Below are positions 33,870 to 43,584 of a stretch of DNA of 64,000 nt, in pieces; position 1 is the first letter of the stretch; each line of letters begins with the position of its first letter. The DNA comes from Actinomadura barringtoniae (GTDB lineage Bacteria; Actinomycetota; Actinomycetes; Streptosporangiales; Streptosporangiaceae): assembly GCF_017573505.1 (NCBI RefSeq), contig NZ_JAGEOJ010000021.1, forward strand, positions 144,882-208,881, read 5' to 3'. A program made the position numbers and the translations under genes. A model generated the notes under the pieces. The model saw only the letters and a program-made list of their open reading frames with translations, ran no database searches and was not told the origin of the DNA.

Positions 33870-34508
33870 ATGCAGACCCTTGCCGTCGATCATCCGCTCG
33901 TCGCGCACAAGCTCACAACGCTTCGCGACGTGCGCACCGATTCGCCGACGTTCCGCCGGTTGGCCGACGAACTGGTCACCCTGCTGGCGTACGAGGCCAC
34001 CCGCGACGTGCGGGTCACCCCCGCCACCGTGCAGACCCCGTTGACGGCGGCCGAGGGCGTTCAGCTGGCCAGTCCGAAGCCGCTGGTCGTGCCGATCCTG
34101 CGGGCGGGCCTGGGCATGCTGGACGGCATGACCCGGCTGCTGCCGACCGCCGAGGTCGGCTTCCTCGGGATGATCCGTGACGAGGGCACCCTGCAGGCCC
34201 AGACGTACGCCACGCGCCTTCCGGAGAACCTCTCCGGCCGCCAGTGCTACGTCCTGGACCCGATGCTGGCCACCGGTGGAACGCTGGCCGCGGCGATCAA
34301 GCTGCTGTTCGACCGCGGCGCGGACGACGTGACGGCGATCTGCCTGCTGGCCGCCCCCGAGGGCCTGAAGTACCTGGAGCAGGCCTTCGAGGGCAGCGAC
34401 GCCCCGATCCGCGTCGTCACGGCGGCCGTCGACTCGCACCTGAACGAGCAGGGCTTCATCCTCCCGGGCCTCGGCGACGCCGGTGACCGCCTCTACGGCG
34501 TGGTCTAG
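33870..34508 (+). CDS. upp: Uracil phosphoribosyltransferase
   Basis: 212 residues, full length for Upp. PRPP-binding motif YVLDPMLATGGT, substrate loop ILRAGLGMLDGM and the uracil-binding C-terminus FILPGLGDAGDRLYGV are intact. Salvages uracil to UMP with PRPP. ATG 33870 follows ACGGTGAG. Confidence 0.97.
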   Translation: MQTLAVDHPLVAHKLTTLRDVRTDSPTFRRLADELVTLLAYEATRDVRVTPATVQTPLTAAEGVQLASPKPLVVPILRAGLGMLDGMTRLLPTAEVGFLGMIRDEGTLQAQTYATRLPENLSGRQCYVLDPMLATGGTLAAAIKLLFDRGADDVTAICLLAAPEGLKYLEQAFEGSDAPIRVVTAAVDSHLNEQGFILPGLGDAGDRLYGVV

Positions 34509-34766
34509 GCCTTCCAGCCCCCTCAGCTCTGTGTGTTCGTGAGCCGCCGTTCGGCTACGGACGGCTGATCCGTTTCGGGCTCGCCATACGCCTCTCAAGC
34601 CTCTCAAAGCCCTTGGTGGCGGGGTTTCGCGGGAATGTGATGTTCGCCGCGGCGTCACCGTGGGTAATAAACTGCTACGGAACGTCAGTGATCGTTCCCC
34701 TCCGCCGCCCTGGCACAGGGGACCGTTTGGGACCGGGGCAGCGTGAGCGAGGCTCGAGGAAGCGTG

Positions 34767-35027
34767 ATGGCTCACCAAGGGGATGGCGAACTGCCGGGTT
34801 ACGAGGAGATCGGCGAGCGGCTGACCGAGGAGTTCTCGGGCGTTCACTCGCCTGAGACGGTCGAACGTTGCGTCTCGGCCGCCCGGCACGGGGCACAGGA
34901 GGTCACCGGGTCGGCTCCGCCGGACCTGGTGGAACGGATCGCACGCAAGCACCTTCAGGTGCTGGCCATGGTCGCGGCGGAGAAACTACGCCGTGCCTCA
35001 CGGACCACTCTGGGCAACGCGCCATAG
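34767..35027 (+). CDS. Small helical hypothetical protein
   Basis: 86 residues (ATG 34767; GTG 34743 possible). Predicted three helices: YEEIGERLTEEF, PETVERCVSAARHGAQEV and PPDLVERIARKHLQVLAMVAAEKLRRA. It resembles small three-helix-bundle proteins of actinomycetes of unknown role. It precedes the tiny membrane protein and PH-domain gene in the same direction. Confidence 0.6.
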   Translation: MAHQGDGELPGYEEIGERLTEEFSGVHSPETVERCVSAARHGAQEVTGSAPPDLVERIARKHLQVLAMVAAEKLRRASRTTLGNAP

Positions 35028-35103
35028 TCCTTGCTTTGTCGGGGATCGCGGCTGTGCAAAACTGACTTGGGGTCGTGGGTCATCGTGGTCCGGGAGGCAG
35101 TCA

Positions 35104-35262
35104 TTGCCCGCCAAGAAGTACGTCGTGTGGGTCGCAGTGGCCTTCGTGGCCTTCTATGTCTTCAAGCAGCCCGACGGGGCCGCACACTCCGTGCATCAAG
35201 CCGCGAATGGCCTCTCGTCGGCAGCGGACTCCCTGACCACCTTCGTCAACGCGATTCTCTGA
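35104..35262 (+). CDS. Tiny membrane protein (52 aa)
   Basis: 52 residues from TTG 35104 with GGGAGG eight bases upstream. A single hydrophobic helix (YVVWVAVAFVAFYVF) is followed by a polar, helical half (HQAANGLSSAADSLTTFVNAIL). The element gene at 55214-55357 has the same plan. It ends eight bases before the PH-domain gene, so an operon is likely. Function unknown. Confidence 0.65.
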   Translation: MPAKKYVVWVAVAFVAFYVFKQPDGAAHSVHQAANGLSSAADSLTTFVNAIL

Positions 35263-35269
35263 GGCCACG

Positions 35270-35800
35270 ATGAGGCTAGTGACGCCGGGAGACTCGGCGC
35301 CGGCGTCGGTAAACAAATATCTACTTCCGCACGAGACACAGGTCATCACGGTGCGGCGGCATCCGGCCGTTCTGATGGTCCCGGTCGGGCTGGTGCTCGG
35401 CGGGCTCATCCTCGCCGGCGTGCTCAGCAACACCGTGGCCAGCGACGCCGGGTCGGTGATCAGCTGGATCTGGTGGGGCTGGCTGATCCTGCTGGCCTGG
35501 TTCGTGTGGCGCGTCGCGGAGTGGTCGGTGGACTACTTCGTCATCACCAACCAGCGCATGCTGCTGACCACGGGCCTGATCACCCGCAAGGTCGCGATGA
35601 TGCCGCTGGCCAAGGTCACGGACATGAGCTTCAAGCGGACGATCGCCGGCCGGATGCTGGGCTACGGCGAGTTCGTCCTGGAGTCCGCCGGTCAGGACCA
35701 GGCCCTGTCCGCCGTGCCCTACCTCCCCTATCCCGAGCAGCTTTATCTCGAGGTCTGCGAAATGATCTTCCCGAACAAGAACCCGGTCCCCGACGACTGA
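35270..35800 (+). CDS. Membrane-anchored bacterial PH-domain protein
   Basis: 176 residues. Two helices (~35-55 and 65-85) precede a bPH domain (VDYFVITNQRMLLTTGLITRKVAMMPLAKVTDMSF, GEFVLESAGQDQALSAVPYLPYPEQLY). A common small membrane family in actinomycetes, thought to help stress resistance or envelope roles, not proven. Follows the tiny membrane gene by eight bases. Confidence 0.85.
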   Translation: MRLVTPGDSAPASVNKYLLPHETQVITVRRHPAVLMVPVGLVLGGLILAGVLSNTVASDAGSVISWIWWGWLILLAWFVWRVAEWSVDYFVITNQRMLLTTGLITRKVAMMPLAKVTDMSFKRTIAGRMLGYGEFVLESAGQDQALSAVPYLPYPEQLYLEVCEMIFPNKNPVPDD

Positions 35801-36048
35801 CGGACCGGCCGCCCCTCCGACCTGCGGGTCCTCGTCATCGTCCCAGGTCAGAGGCCATGTCTCGGATTCAATGATCAAGCATTGAACCGTCCCGGGCGCG
35901 CGCTCGTGACAGGGGATGAGGGAGCGAACAGGGCCGATCGGGCTGATCACACCCCTCCCCGGTTCGTTACTCACGATGTGCGTTAACCCGCAATGTGCAA
36001 TCATGTCGGCACCCCAGCCGCCTGATTACTTCCGCTAAGTGAGTCCAC

Positions 36049-37470
36049 ATGCCGGGTCCAGGCAACGTCGGCGAGCGTGTCCGCAACTTGCGGTTGACCA
36101 GACGCCTGTCGCAGGCACAGCTCGCAGGTCATGACCTTTCTGACAGCTATATCTCGTTGATCGAGTCGGGAAAGCGAACGCCGACCCCGACCGTTCTTCG
36201 CATGCTCGCCGAACGCCTCGGGTGCACGCCCGAATATCTCGCCGAGGGCGTCGAGCCGGAGCAGCGCGCGCACCTGGAGGTCAGGGAGCGCCACGCGTAC
36301 CTGACCCTCCTCGACGGCGACCCCGCGACCGCGGAGGCCGGCTTCGACGAGGTGCTCGCCCGCAGCGACGACCCCGACCTCACCTCGCGCGCCCGGTGGG
36401 GGCGCGCCCGCGCCCTGGAGGAACTGGGACGCACCGAGGCCGCCATCGCGCTCTTCGAGGAGCTGCGCGAACAGGCCGAACGCGACCCCGGCCGGGCCAG
36501 CTGGCTGCCGCCGGTGATCGCGCTGGCCCGCTGCTACCACTCGGTCGGCGACCTGGGGCAGTCCATCTCCCTGGGCGAGCGGGCCCTGTCGCGCCTGCAA
36601 CACCTCGGCCTCGAGGTCGGCAACGAGCACACCGAGGTCGGCCGCATCCTGCTGCTCGCCTACGTGGATCGGTCCGATCCCGAACGCGCCCACACGCTGG
36701 GCCGCCGCCTGCTCGTACCGGTGGACGGCGAACACTCCGACGCCCCGGCCAGCGCGCACTACCAGCAGGCCAGCTCCCGCGCCCTCAACGAAGGCGCCGT
36801 CGGCGATGCGCTTTACCTTGCCGACCAGGCCCTCGCCTCACGTGGCGGAGACACCCCCCTGCGCGCCCAGGCCCGGCTCAACCTCGCCGCCGCCAGGGCC
36901 CTGCTGCGCGGGGTGACGCCGTTCACCACGGCTCCGCAGCCGTACGGCATGGAACGCCCTCCCGGCGACCCGCGCAAGGCCGCCTCCGAGGCCCTCGACC
37001 TCCTGCAGACAGCCTCGGTCCTCGAAGGCGCCGAGGCCACCGAGAGCACGATCGAGCGCTCCCGGGCGCTCGTGCTCCTCGGTGAGCCCGAACGGGCCGT
37101 CAGCGACCTCGAGGAGTTCCTGGACACCGGCCTGGCGCTCGCCGCCACGGGCACCGTCACCTCCGAACCGGGCACCGACCTGGCCGCCCGCGCCCGCAAG
37201 TCCGTCCAGGCCCGCCTGGTCCTGGCCCGCGCCCGGATCGCCCAGGGAGACCGCCCGGCCGCCCTGGTCGTCCTGCGTTCCGCCTCAGGCCAGCTGAACG
37301 GCCTCCCCCCGGGCCGCCCCGTCGCCCACGTCTTCCGGGAGCTCGGCGAGCTCTTCGAAGCCGCAGGCGACGCCCTGGGAGCCGCAGCCGCCTACCGCCA
37401 GGCCCTGGAAGCCGCCGGCCTCCGCCCCGCCCGCCCCCAAGCCCCCGCCCGAGACCTAGGCCGCGTCTAA
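36049..37470 (+). CDS. XRE regulator with C-terminal TPR-like array
   Basis: 473 residues. HTH at ~5-65 (NVGERVRNLRLTRRLSQAQLAGHDLSDSYISLIESGKR), then helical repeats to the end with several TPR-like pairs (DPATAEAGFDEVLARSDD, EAAIALFEELREQAER, DLGQSISLGERALSRL). Peptide-sensing or self-interaction regulators have this plan. No obvious target next door. ATG 36049, weak ribosome site. Confidence 0.82.
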   Translation: MPGPGNVGERVRNLRLTRRLSQAQLAGHDLSDSYISLIESGKRTPTPTVLRMLAERLGCTPEYLAEGVEPEQRAHLEVRERHAYLTLLDGDPATAEAGFDEVLARSDDPDLTSRARWGRARALEELGRTEAAIALFEELREQAERDPGRASWLPPVIALARCYHSVGDLGQSISLGERALSRLQHLGLEVGNEHTEVGRILLLAYVDRSDPERAHTLGRRLLVPVDGEHSDAPASAHYQQASSRALNEGAVGDALYLADQALASRGGDTPLRAQARLNLAAARALLRGVTPFTTAPQPYGMERPPGDPRKAASEALDLLQTASVLEGAEATESTIERSRALVLLGEPERAVSDLEEFLDTGLALAATGTVTSEPGTDLAARARKSVQARLVLARARIAQGDRPAALVVLRSASGQLNGLPPGRPVAHVFRELGELFEAAGDALGAAAAYRQALEAAGLRPARPQAPARDLGRV

Positions 37471-37500
37471 CCCTGGCCCTCTAAGCCGGGCCGCCCTGGC

Positions 37501-37525
37501 CCGCTCCGGGCTCGCCCCGGAGCGG
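37501..37525 (+). terminator. Hairpin terminator after the XRE-TPR gene
   Basis: CCGCTCCGGG and CCCGGAGCGG form a perfect ten-bp stem with a five-base loop, 31 bases after the stop at 37470. Confidence 0.75.
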
Positions 37526-38091
37526 CCGCGCCCGCCTGGGCGGGTGCTCCGGCTGGTGTACGCCTCGCCGTCGAGGCACGCGTCGAGGCACGCGGCCAGG
37601 CACGCGGCTGGCCGTATGGCACCGGCCGTGCTGCCCCGGGGGCGGCCAGCTCGCTGCCCCTGATCGCGGCTGCCTGATTGTGCAGGCACGGCGCGTAGGC
37701 CAGGACCACGCTGGCTCAGACCACGCTGGCTCAGACCACGGCCGCGGGCTACATGGCTAGGCCTGCAAGGCTGCGGAGCGGGGCTCTGGCGGTGCTGTCG
37801 GTCGCAATGGCCTGGGCTGGATGAGGCGCGTTGGGTGGACGCGGAGGAGCTCGGGTCCTGGGCGTTCAGGCCCGGCAGGCTTAGCGGGCTCGAGTTGAGC
37901 GCGGGCACTCTGGGGCGGCTGTACGGGGTTCGCGCGGGCGGTGGGGTGATTCGTGCCGCATTGGCGGGGCTGGAATAGAAGAACGGTGTTCATGGTCCTA
38001 AGATGGAGACATGGGATGATTGGCTGACCGGAGGTTAGGTCGCCGTATCTCGTTCATCGTCCGCCACGCGCCCGCACCGAGGAGGGGAATC
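37526..38091. other. Mostly gene-free gap with a possible Nudix remnant
   Basis: No intact gene. The stretch has several short direct repeats (GAGGCACGCG, GACCACGCTGGCTCA). At 37817-37978 a rightward frame without a start reads LDEARWVDAEELGSWAFRPGRL and so on to a TAG, with the look of the C-terminal third of a Nudix hydrolase. The rest of such a gene is absent, so it is at most a relic. Confidence 0.4.
37817..37978 (+). pseudogene. Possible Nudix hydrolase C-terminal relic
   Basis: 54 codons ending at TAG 37976. EARWVDAEEL is typical of the segment after the Nudix box, and the downstream GLELSAGTLGRLYG has coding-like composition. No Nudix box or start exists upstream in any frame. Low confidence. 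Confidence 0.25.
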
Positions 38092-38784
38092 TTGACTCTG
38101 CGCACCGCACGCCGCTCGTCACTGGTCGAGCAGGTGATCGACCAGCTGAGGAACGAGATCGCTAACGAGGTGTGGCCGGTCGGCGGGAAGATTCCGCCGG
38201 AGCCGGTGCTGTCGGAGAGCCTCGGGGTGGGGCGTAACACCGTACGGGAGGCCGTACGGGCGCTAACGCACGCCGGGCTGCTGGAGTGCCGGCAGGGCGA
38301 CGGGACGTACGTGCGGGCGACCAGCGAGCTGTCCGGGGCCGTACGCCGCAGGCTGGAGACCGCCGAGCTGATCGAGATCCTCGAGGTGCGGCGCGGGCTG
38401 GAAGTCGAGGCCGCGAGGCTGGCGGCGTCCCGCCGTACCGACGCCGACATCGAGGCGATCAAGCAGGCGCTCGCCCGGCGTGACGCCACCTGGGCCGCCG
38501 GCGATCATGCCGAGTTCGTCGAGGCCGACCTGGCGTTCCACACCGCCGTCGTCGAGGCGACCCACAACCAGGTGCTCACCGACCTGTACCGCGACTTCAG
38601 CGCGGCGCTGCGGGCGAGCATCGGTGCGGCCGGTGCGCTGATGGAGCACGCCGACATTCCGCACGCGCCGATCGCGGACGCGATCGAGGCAGGGAACGCG
38701 GCGGCCGCCGCGCAGGCCACCCATTCCTGCCTGGACGAGATCCTCCGGTCGACGGAGAGCCCCAAGGTCCCGGCACCCGCTTGA
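38092..38784 (+). CDS. FadR-type GntR regulator
   Basis: 230 residues from TTG 38092, preceded by GAGGAGGGG. Winged HTH (~10-75; VLSESLGVGRNTVREAVRALTHAGLLE) and an all-helical FCD effector domain (~90-225) with the metal/acid-binding EADLAFHTAVVEATHN. Regulates metabolite genes; the next gene, a CynX/NimT transporter in the same direction, is a possible target. Starts earlier than TTG lack homology. Confidence 0.9.
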   Translation: MTLRTARRSSLVEQVIDQLRNEIANEVWPVGGKIPPEPVLSESLGVGRNTVREAVRALTHAGLLECRQGDGTYVRATSELSGAVRRRLETAELIEILEVRRGLEVEAARLAASRRTDADIEAIKQALARRDATWAAGDHAEFVEADLAFHTAVVEATHNQVLTDLYRDFSAALRASIGAAGALMEHADIPHAPIADAIEAGNAAAAAQATHSCLDEILRSTESPKVPAPA

Positions 38785-38929
38785 CCTGACCCAAGGCAGC
38801 GGCCTTCACGGACCCGGCCGGGTCCGCATCACACGCTTCACGTGCAAGACACGCGGGCAGAGCCTTGCCCCGCGCCCCCGATGCCCCTGTACGTAGACGA
38901 CCGCGCTCGCGCGCATGACGGAAGGCGAA

Positions 38930-40237
38930 ATGACTACCTCGACACGCATCACCCGGGCGACCGGGCTCTGGACCCTCATCGGACTCGTCCTGCTCACGAT
39001 CAACCTGCGAGCCGCCATCACGGGCATCTCGCCGGTGCTCGGCGATCTGCAGGACACGTTCGGGCTGTCCGGTGTCGAGGTGAGCGTTCTGACCACCCTT
39101 CCGGTGCTGTGCCTGGGCATCTTCGCGTCGGTGGCGCCCATGGTCGCCCGCCGTCTCGGCGCCGAGGTCGCCATCGCGGGCTCGCTTTTCATGATCACGG
39201 CCGGGATCCTGTTGCGGATCGTTCCGTCGTCGGTCGCGCTGTTCGCTGGAACGGTCCTGGCCGGCGCGGGCATCGCGATGGGGAACGTCCTCATGCCGGC
39301 CGTCATCAAGCGCCACTTCTCCGACCGCGTGGGCTCGCTGACCGGGATGGCCATGATGCTCATGGCCGCCAGTGGCGCGATCGCCGCCGGTCTCGCCGTT
39401 CCGCTGGACAACGCCGGAGGCTGGCGCGTGGCCCTCGCCGTCTGGGCCGTGCCGTCGCTGATCGCCGCGCTCGCCTGGGGCCCGCTCGCCCTGCGCAGCC
39501 GTACGGAACGCAAGGCGACCGCCGAGACCGCCGCGGCGCCCCTCAAGACCGAGGGCGGCTCGCTGCTGCGCTCCCCGCTGGCCTGGGCCGTCGCGGTCTT
39601 CATGGGCATGGCGTCGCTGATGTTCTACGTGCTGATGTCGTGGCTGCCCGAGATCATGCAGGACCACGGCTTCGCCGCCGCCGAGGCCGGGATGATGGTC
39701 TCGGTCATGATGATCATCGGTATCCCGCTGGGCTTCCTGGTCCCCGTGGTCGCCGCCCGCATGCGCGACCAGCGCGTCATGATCCTCGGCGTCGCCGCCT
39801 CGATGGCGATCGGCCTGGTCGGCATGCTGATCGCTCCCGAGGCCGGATGGCTGTGGGTGTCGGTGCTCGGCCTGGCGACCGGCAGCGCGTTCCCGCTGGC
39901 GTACACGCTCCTCAGCCTGCGTTCGCCCAGCCCGCTCGTCGCCGCGCGCCTGTCGGGCATGGCCCAGACCGGCGGCTACCTGCTGGCCGGCTTCGGCCCG
40001 CTCGCCGTCGGTGTCCTGCACAGCGTCACCGGCGGCTGGGAGGTCTCGATCCGCCTTCTGCTGGTCCTGGTCGTTCCGGAGACCATCTTCGGCCTGCTGG
40101 CGGCTCGCCCTGGGTTCGTACGCCCGGACACCACCCACGCCGAGGGTCACCTGGAGCACCTCATCGAGCCCAAGGACTTCACCCCGGCCAGCAACTCTGC
40201 GGCGGCGGCCGTCCCCGAGCCCGCCAACGCCCGCTGA
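38930..40237 (+). CDS. CynX/NimT-family MFS transporter
   Basis: 435 residues, 12 helices. Opening LVLLTINLRAAITGISPVLGDLQ is the hallmark of the CynX/NimT family (cyanate, 2-nitroimidazole and similar exporters). ATG 38930 has GGAAGG; ATG 38915 is an alternative. A polar ~50-residue tail with FVRPDTTHAEGHLEHL ends the protein. Likely regulated by the preceding GntR gene. Confidence 0.88.
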   Translation: MTTSTRITRATGLWTLIGLVLLTINLRAAITGISPVLGDLQDTFGLSGVEVSVLTTLPVLCLGIFASVAPMVARRLGAEVAIAGSLFMITAGILLRIVPSSVALFAGTVLAGAGIAMGNVLMPAVIKRHFSDRVGSLTGMAMMLMAASGAIAAGLAVPLDNAGGWRVALAVWAVPSLIAALAWGPLALRSRTERKATAETAAAPLKTEGGSLLRSPLAWAVAVFMGMASLMFYVLMSWLPEIMQDHGFAAAEAGMMVSVMMIIGIPLGFLVPVVAARMRDQRVMILGVAASMAIGLVGMLIAPEAGWLWVSVLGLATGSAFPLAYTLLSLRSPSPLVAARLSGMAQTGGYLLAGFGPLAVGVLHSVTGGWEVSIRLLLVLVVPETIFGLLAARPGFVRPDTTHAEGHLEHLIEPKDFTPASNSAAAAVPEPANAR

Positions 40238-40256
40238 CCAGGCCCCAGCCCAGCCC

Positions 40257-40412
40257 AGGCAAGGCTCAGCTCAGGCCGGGGCCTTGCTCAGGCCAGGGCG
40301 TTGCTCGGGCAAGGCTCAGCTCAGGCCAGGGCCTTGCTCGGGCCTGGGCCTTGCTCGAGCAGGGCCCGGCTCAGGCCCAGGCCAGGGCCTTGCTCAGGCC
40401 AGGGCCGGGGCC
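40257..40412. repeat. Hairpin-forming tandem repeats after the CynX gene
   Basis: About five imperfect copies of CAGGCCAGGGCCTTGCTC; two copies are joined by GGCAAGGCTCAGCT so that GCAAGGC and GCCTTGC can pair. Located between convergent genes. May act as terminator or transcript-end stabiliser, or be a mere slippage product. Confidence 0.7.
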
Positions 40413-40439
40413 CGTTCCCGGGAGTCGGGGTGGTGCGGG

Positions 40440-40739
40440 TCAGATGGCGTCCATGTCGAAGACGCGGGCGTGGATGACCAGGCGCTGATGGAGGGCGGAG
40501 CGCAGGGCGCGGTGGAGGCCGTCCTCCAGGTAGAGCTCGCCGTGCCAGAGGACGACGTGCGGGAACAGGTCGCCATAGAAGGTGGAGTCCTTGGCCAGCA
40601 GGGACTGCAGGTCGAGCTCGCGTTTGGTGCTGACGAGCTGGTCCAGGCGAACCTGACGCGGTGGGATCTTGGCCCAGTCCCGAGACGAGAGATTGTGCTC
40701 GGGATAGGGGCGCCCTTCACCCACCGACTTGAAGATCAC
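40440..40739 (-). CDS. Conserved small protein with ParB-like DGxHR motif
   Basis: 99 residues from ATG 40739. VRLDQLVSTKRELDLQSLLA, FPHVVLWHGELYLEDGLHRALRSAL and a final strand recall the ParB/sulfiredoxin-type fold, where DGxHR is a phosphate or nucleotide contact. Widely seen in actinomycetes next to metallopeptidase or VOC genes, unassigned. No ParB DNA-binding part. Confidence 0.65.
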   Translation of the reverse strand: MIFKSVGEGRPYPEHNLSSRDWAKIPPRQVRLDQLVSTKRELDLQSLLAKDSTFYGDLFPHVVLWHGELYLEDGLHRALRSALHQRLVIHARVFDMDAI

Positions 40740-40756
40740 GCCCTGAGTCTACGGGG

Positions 40757-41620
40757 TCAGATGGAGCCCGAGAAGGTATCGCACCGGCGGGGGTCGCCGG
40801 TCTCGTAGCCGGTCGTGAACCATTTCCGCCGCTGCTCAGAGGTTCCGTGCGTGAATCCGTCGGGCTGGACATAGCCCTGTGTCCGCTTCTGGATACGGTC
40901 GTCGCCGACCGCCTCGGCGGCGCTCAGCGCCTCCCGGATGTCGGTGTCGCTGAACGGCTTGTCGAAGAATCCGGTCGCGACCGCGTTCTTGGCCCAGTTG
41001 CCCGCGTAGCAGTCGGCTTGCAGCTCCAGGCGTACCGAGTAGCTGGTGGCGCCCGAGTCCTTGCTGTTGCGCATGTTGCCCAGCAGGTTCTGGATGTGGT
41101 GGCCGTACTCGTGGCCGATCACATAGGCCTGGGCGAACGGCCCGCCCTGCGCGCCGAACTGCTGCTGGAGCTGGCTGAAGAACGACAGGTCCAGGTAGAC
41201 CTTCTGGTCGGCAGGGCAGTAGAACGGGCCGACGGCCGAAGTGGCATACCCGCAGGCCGTTTGCGTTGCCTGGCTGAAGAGTTGCGTTCTGGCAGGGGTG
41301 TAGCGGTTGATGGCCTGCTTCCAGTAGTTCTGGATGCTGTTGACCGTCCCGACGATGCGGCAGTCCTCGGACTGGTCGGCGTCCCGGCCCGTACGGCACT
41401 GGGCGGCCAGGTCGCTGCCCGAACCCGCCTGTTGGGCGGTGCGCTGCGGCGTGGGCCCGCCGTTCCCGGTCAGGTCGATCCCGAAGAACATCCCGACGAT
41501 CAACGCCAGCAGCCCGACCGCGCCGCCGCCGATCGCCACGCCCGTCTTGGGTATGCCGCCGCGTCCCCGCGCGTCCTCGACCTGAGAGCTGTCGAGCTCG
41601 GCGTCGTCCCTGAAGTCCAT
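40757..41620 (-). CDS. YpfJ-like neutral zinc metallopeptidase
   Basis: 287 residues. One membrane helix (~29-50), a variable extracellular linker, then the catalytic domain with YVIGHEYGHHIQNLLG (HExxHH), the downstream ELQADCYAGNW (third ligand Glu) and FTHGTSEQRRKWF typical of the YpfJ neutral zinc metallopeptidase family. Membrane-anchored, active site outside. Substrate unknown. Confidence 0.9.
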   Translation of the reverse strand: MDFRDDAELDSSQVEDARGRGGIPKTGVAIGGGAVGLLALIVGMFFGIDLTGNGGPTPQRTAQQAGSGSDLAAQCRTGRDADQSEDCRIVGTVNSIQNYWKQAINRYTPARTQLFSQATQTACGYATSAVGPFYCPADQKVYLDLSFFSQLQQQFGAQGGPFAQAYVIGHEYGHHIQNLLGNMRNSKDSGATSYSVRLELQADCYAGNWAKNAVATGFFDKPFSDTDIREALSAAEAVGDDRIQKRTQGYVQPDGFTHGTSEQRRKWFTTGYETGDPRRCDTFSGSI

Positions 41621-41700
41621 CGCGGCGTCCCCCTCCGGGCCGGTGCCCCACCGGTAAGACGAACCTTTCCCTTCGGGGACGTGCCGCTAACGCATCGTGA

Positions 41701-42066
41701 TCATGCGCTGAACTGGGTGAACGAGAGCGTGTTGCCGTCCGGATCGGCGAACCAGGCCACCTGGTCGCCGCCGGGCGTGGTCCAGATCCCGAGCTCGTCC
41801 TGCTCCATCCCCTCGTACCGAACGAACGCGACCCCGCGCCCCGCCAGCCGCGCCACGTCGTCCGCGATGGCGTCCGTGCTCCACCCGAGGATCGTGAACG
41901 GCCGCGGCTCAAGCTCCGGCACCTGCGTGACCCGCACCATCACCCCGTCCGACCGCAGGACCAGCGCGAACGGAGTGACCTCGACGACCTCCAGGCCGAG
42001 CACGCCCTCATAGAACGTCCGCGCGCGAGCAAGGTCCGTGGACGGAACGAACGCGATCAGGGACAT
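41701..42066 (-). CDS. VOC-family protein
   Basis: 121 residues, a single glyoxalase/bleomycin-resistance fold (LIAFVPSTDLARARTFYEGVLGLEVVE, PFTILGWSTDAIADDVARLAGRGVAF, DPDGNTLSFTQF). Binds a small ligand or metal; catalytic role cannot be told. Monocistronic. Confidence 0.88.
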   Translation of the reverse strand: MSLIAFVPSTDLARARTFYEGVLGLEVVEVTPFALVLRSDGVMVRVTQVPELEPRPFTILGWSTDAIADDVARLAGRGVAFVRYEGMEQDELGIWTTPGGDQVAWFADPDGNTLSFTQFSA

Positions 42067-42342
42067 CAGCGGCCTCCAGCACGGCAGTAGTCCGCGCCTC
42101 CGAGACGCGGCCCCTCAGCCCCATCATCTCCACCGGCCCTGGCAGCGCGTGGAGCGAAGCTGAGCCAGCTAGGGCGACTGCCGAGCGCGCGGGCCTGGCA
42201 CGCGCGGGGCACTCGGGTTCAGGGAGCTGAGCTCGCGAGGTGCTCGGCCTCGGGGCCGCGTCCTCAGGGGCTTCAGAGTTTCAAGGTGCTGAGGCCCAGG
42301 AGGCCGAGGCTCAGAGAGCTGGGGCTCGCAAAGTGCTCGGGC

Positions 42343-43554
42343 TTAGGGGGTTTGGGCGGGGGTTGGTTTGGCGGGGGGTTCGGCGTCTTGGGGTTCTTCT
42401 AGGCGGCTGGGCTCTCGGAGTCGTTGGGCGAGTAGCAAGGCGGAGATGGGGAGTACGGCCAGGGTGGCGAGCATGGTGCGCAGTGAGGTCGCGTCGGCCA
42501 GGGCGCCGAGGGCTGGGGCGATCGCGCCGCCGACGCTCACGGCCAGGCCGAGTGTGACGCCGCTTGCGGTTCCCACGCGGGTGGGCAGGTAGTCCTGCCC
42601 CAGGGTGATGTGCAGCGAGAACGGGACGTACAGCGCGATCGCCGTGACCGCGATCACCCCGTACAGCGCGGGTCCGGGGATCAGCACGACGGCGACGAGT
42701 GCGGCGGCCGCCGTCGCGTACGACCAGCGCATCGTACGGATGCGGCCGAAGCGGCCGGCGAGCCGTCCGCCGAGCACTGTGCCGATCGCGCCGCCCGCGT
42801 ACAGCACGAACAGCGCGGCCTCGCCCGCCACGTGCCCGGGGTGGACGCGCTGCTGCACGAAGAGTCCGAGGAACGAGCTGAGCCCGATGTACGCGACCGA
42901 GCGCAGGATGACCACCGATGAGAGCACGCGGAACATCGGCCAGTTGTCGGCTCCGGCGGCGTGCTTCTTGGACGTGCTCGCGACGCGCTGGCCGAGGAGC
43001 GGGAGGGTGATGAGCGTTCCGAGGACGGCCGGAACGATCAGGAAGGGTGCGGCGGCGAGTCCGCCGGTTGCCAGGACTGGCGTCGCGATCACGGGCGCGA
43101 GCGCGAAACCGACGTTGCCGCCGAGCGAGAACCAGCTCATCCCCACGTGGTCGCCGCCGGTCACCGCGCGGGCGAGGCGCGCCGATTCCGGGTGGTACGC
43201 GGCGACGCCGAGGCCGGTCAGCGCGATCGCCGCCAGGGTGAGGGGATAGGAGCCCGCGACCCCGATCAGCGCGACGCCGAGCCCGGCCGCGATCGTGCTC
43301 GACGGGATCAGCCACGGCATCGCCCACCGGTCCGTCAGCACCCCGAACAGCGGCTGTACGACCGACGACAGCAGCGATGCGGCCAGCACGAACCCGGACA
43401 GCCCCAGGTAGCCGTAATGCCGTTCGGAGGCCAGGAACGGCACCAGCACCGGCACGATGCCCTGATAGATGTCCACGCTCCCGTGTCCGGCCGAGAGCAG
43501 CCACGTCTTCGCTGATGTCTTCGCTCGCACACGATCAGCGTCGGCGAGGGGCAT
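42343..43554 (-). CDS. Fosmidomycin-resistance (Fsr)-like MFS transporter
   Basis: 403 residues from ATG 43554, 12 helices. GHGSVDIYQGIVPVLVPFL is the Fsr signature; YHPESARLARAVTG and GRLAGRFGRIRTM loops fit. Exports an unknown compound. Divergent from the AraC regulator at 43585 by 30 bases, so probably its target. Tail ends EPSRLEEPQDAEPPAKP. Confidence 0.88.
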   Translation of the reverse strand: MPLADADRVRAKTSAKTWLLSAGHGSVDIYQGIVPVLVPFLASERHYGYLGLSGFVLAASLLSSVVQPLFGVLTDRWAMPWLIPSSTIAAGLGVALIGVAGSYPLTLAAIALTGLGVAAYHPESARLARAVTGGDHVGMSWFSLGGNVGFALAPVIATPVLATGGLAAAPFLIVPAVLGTLITLPLLGQRVASTSKKHAAGADNWPMFRVLSSVVILRSVAYIGLSSFLGLFVQQRVHPGHVAGEAALFVLYAGGAIGTVLGGRLAGRFGRIRTMRWSYATAAAALVAVVLIPGPALYGVIAVTAIALYVPFSLHITLGQDYLPTRVGTASGVTLGLAVSVGGAIAPALGALADATSLRTMLATLAVLPISALLLAQRLREPSRLEEPQDAEPPAKPTPAQTP

Positions 43555-43584
43555 GGTTGGCGGCTTCCAATAAACTGCCAACAA

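Noticed and set aside
37456..37908. Leftward frame in the gap after the XRE-TPR gene
   Set aside because: Low-complexity Ala/Arg composition, no ribosome site, and it crosses the terminator hairpin.
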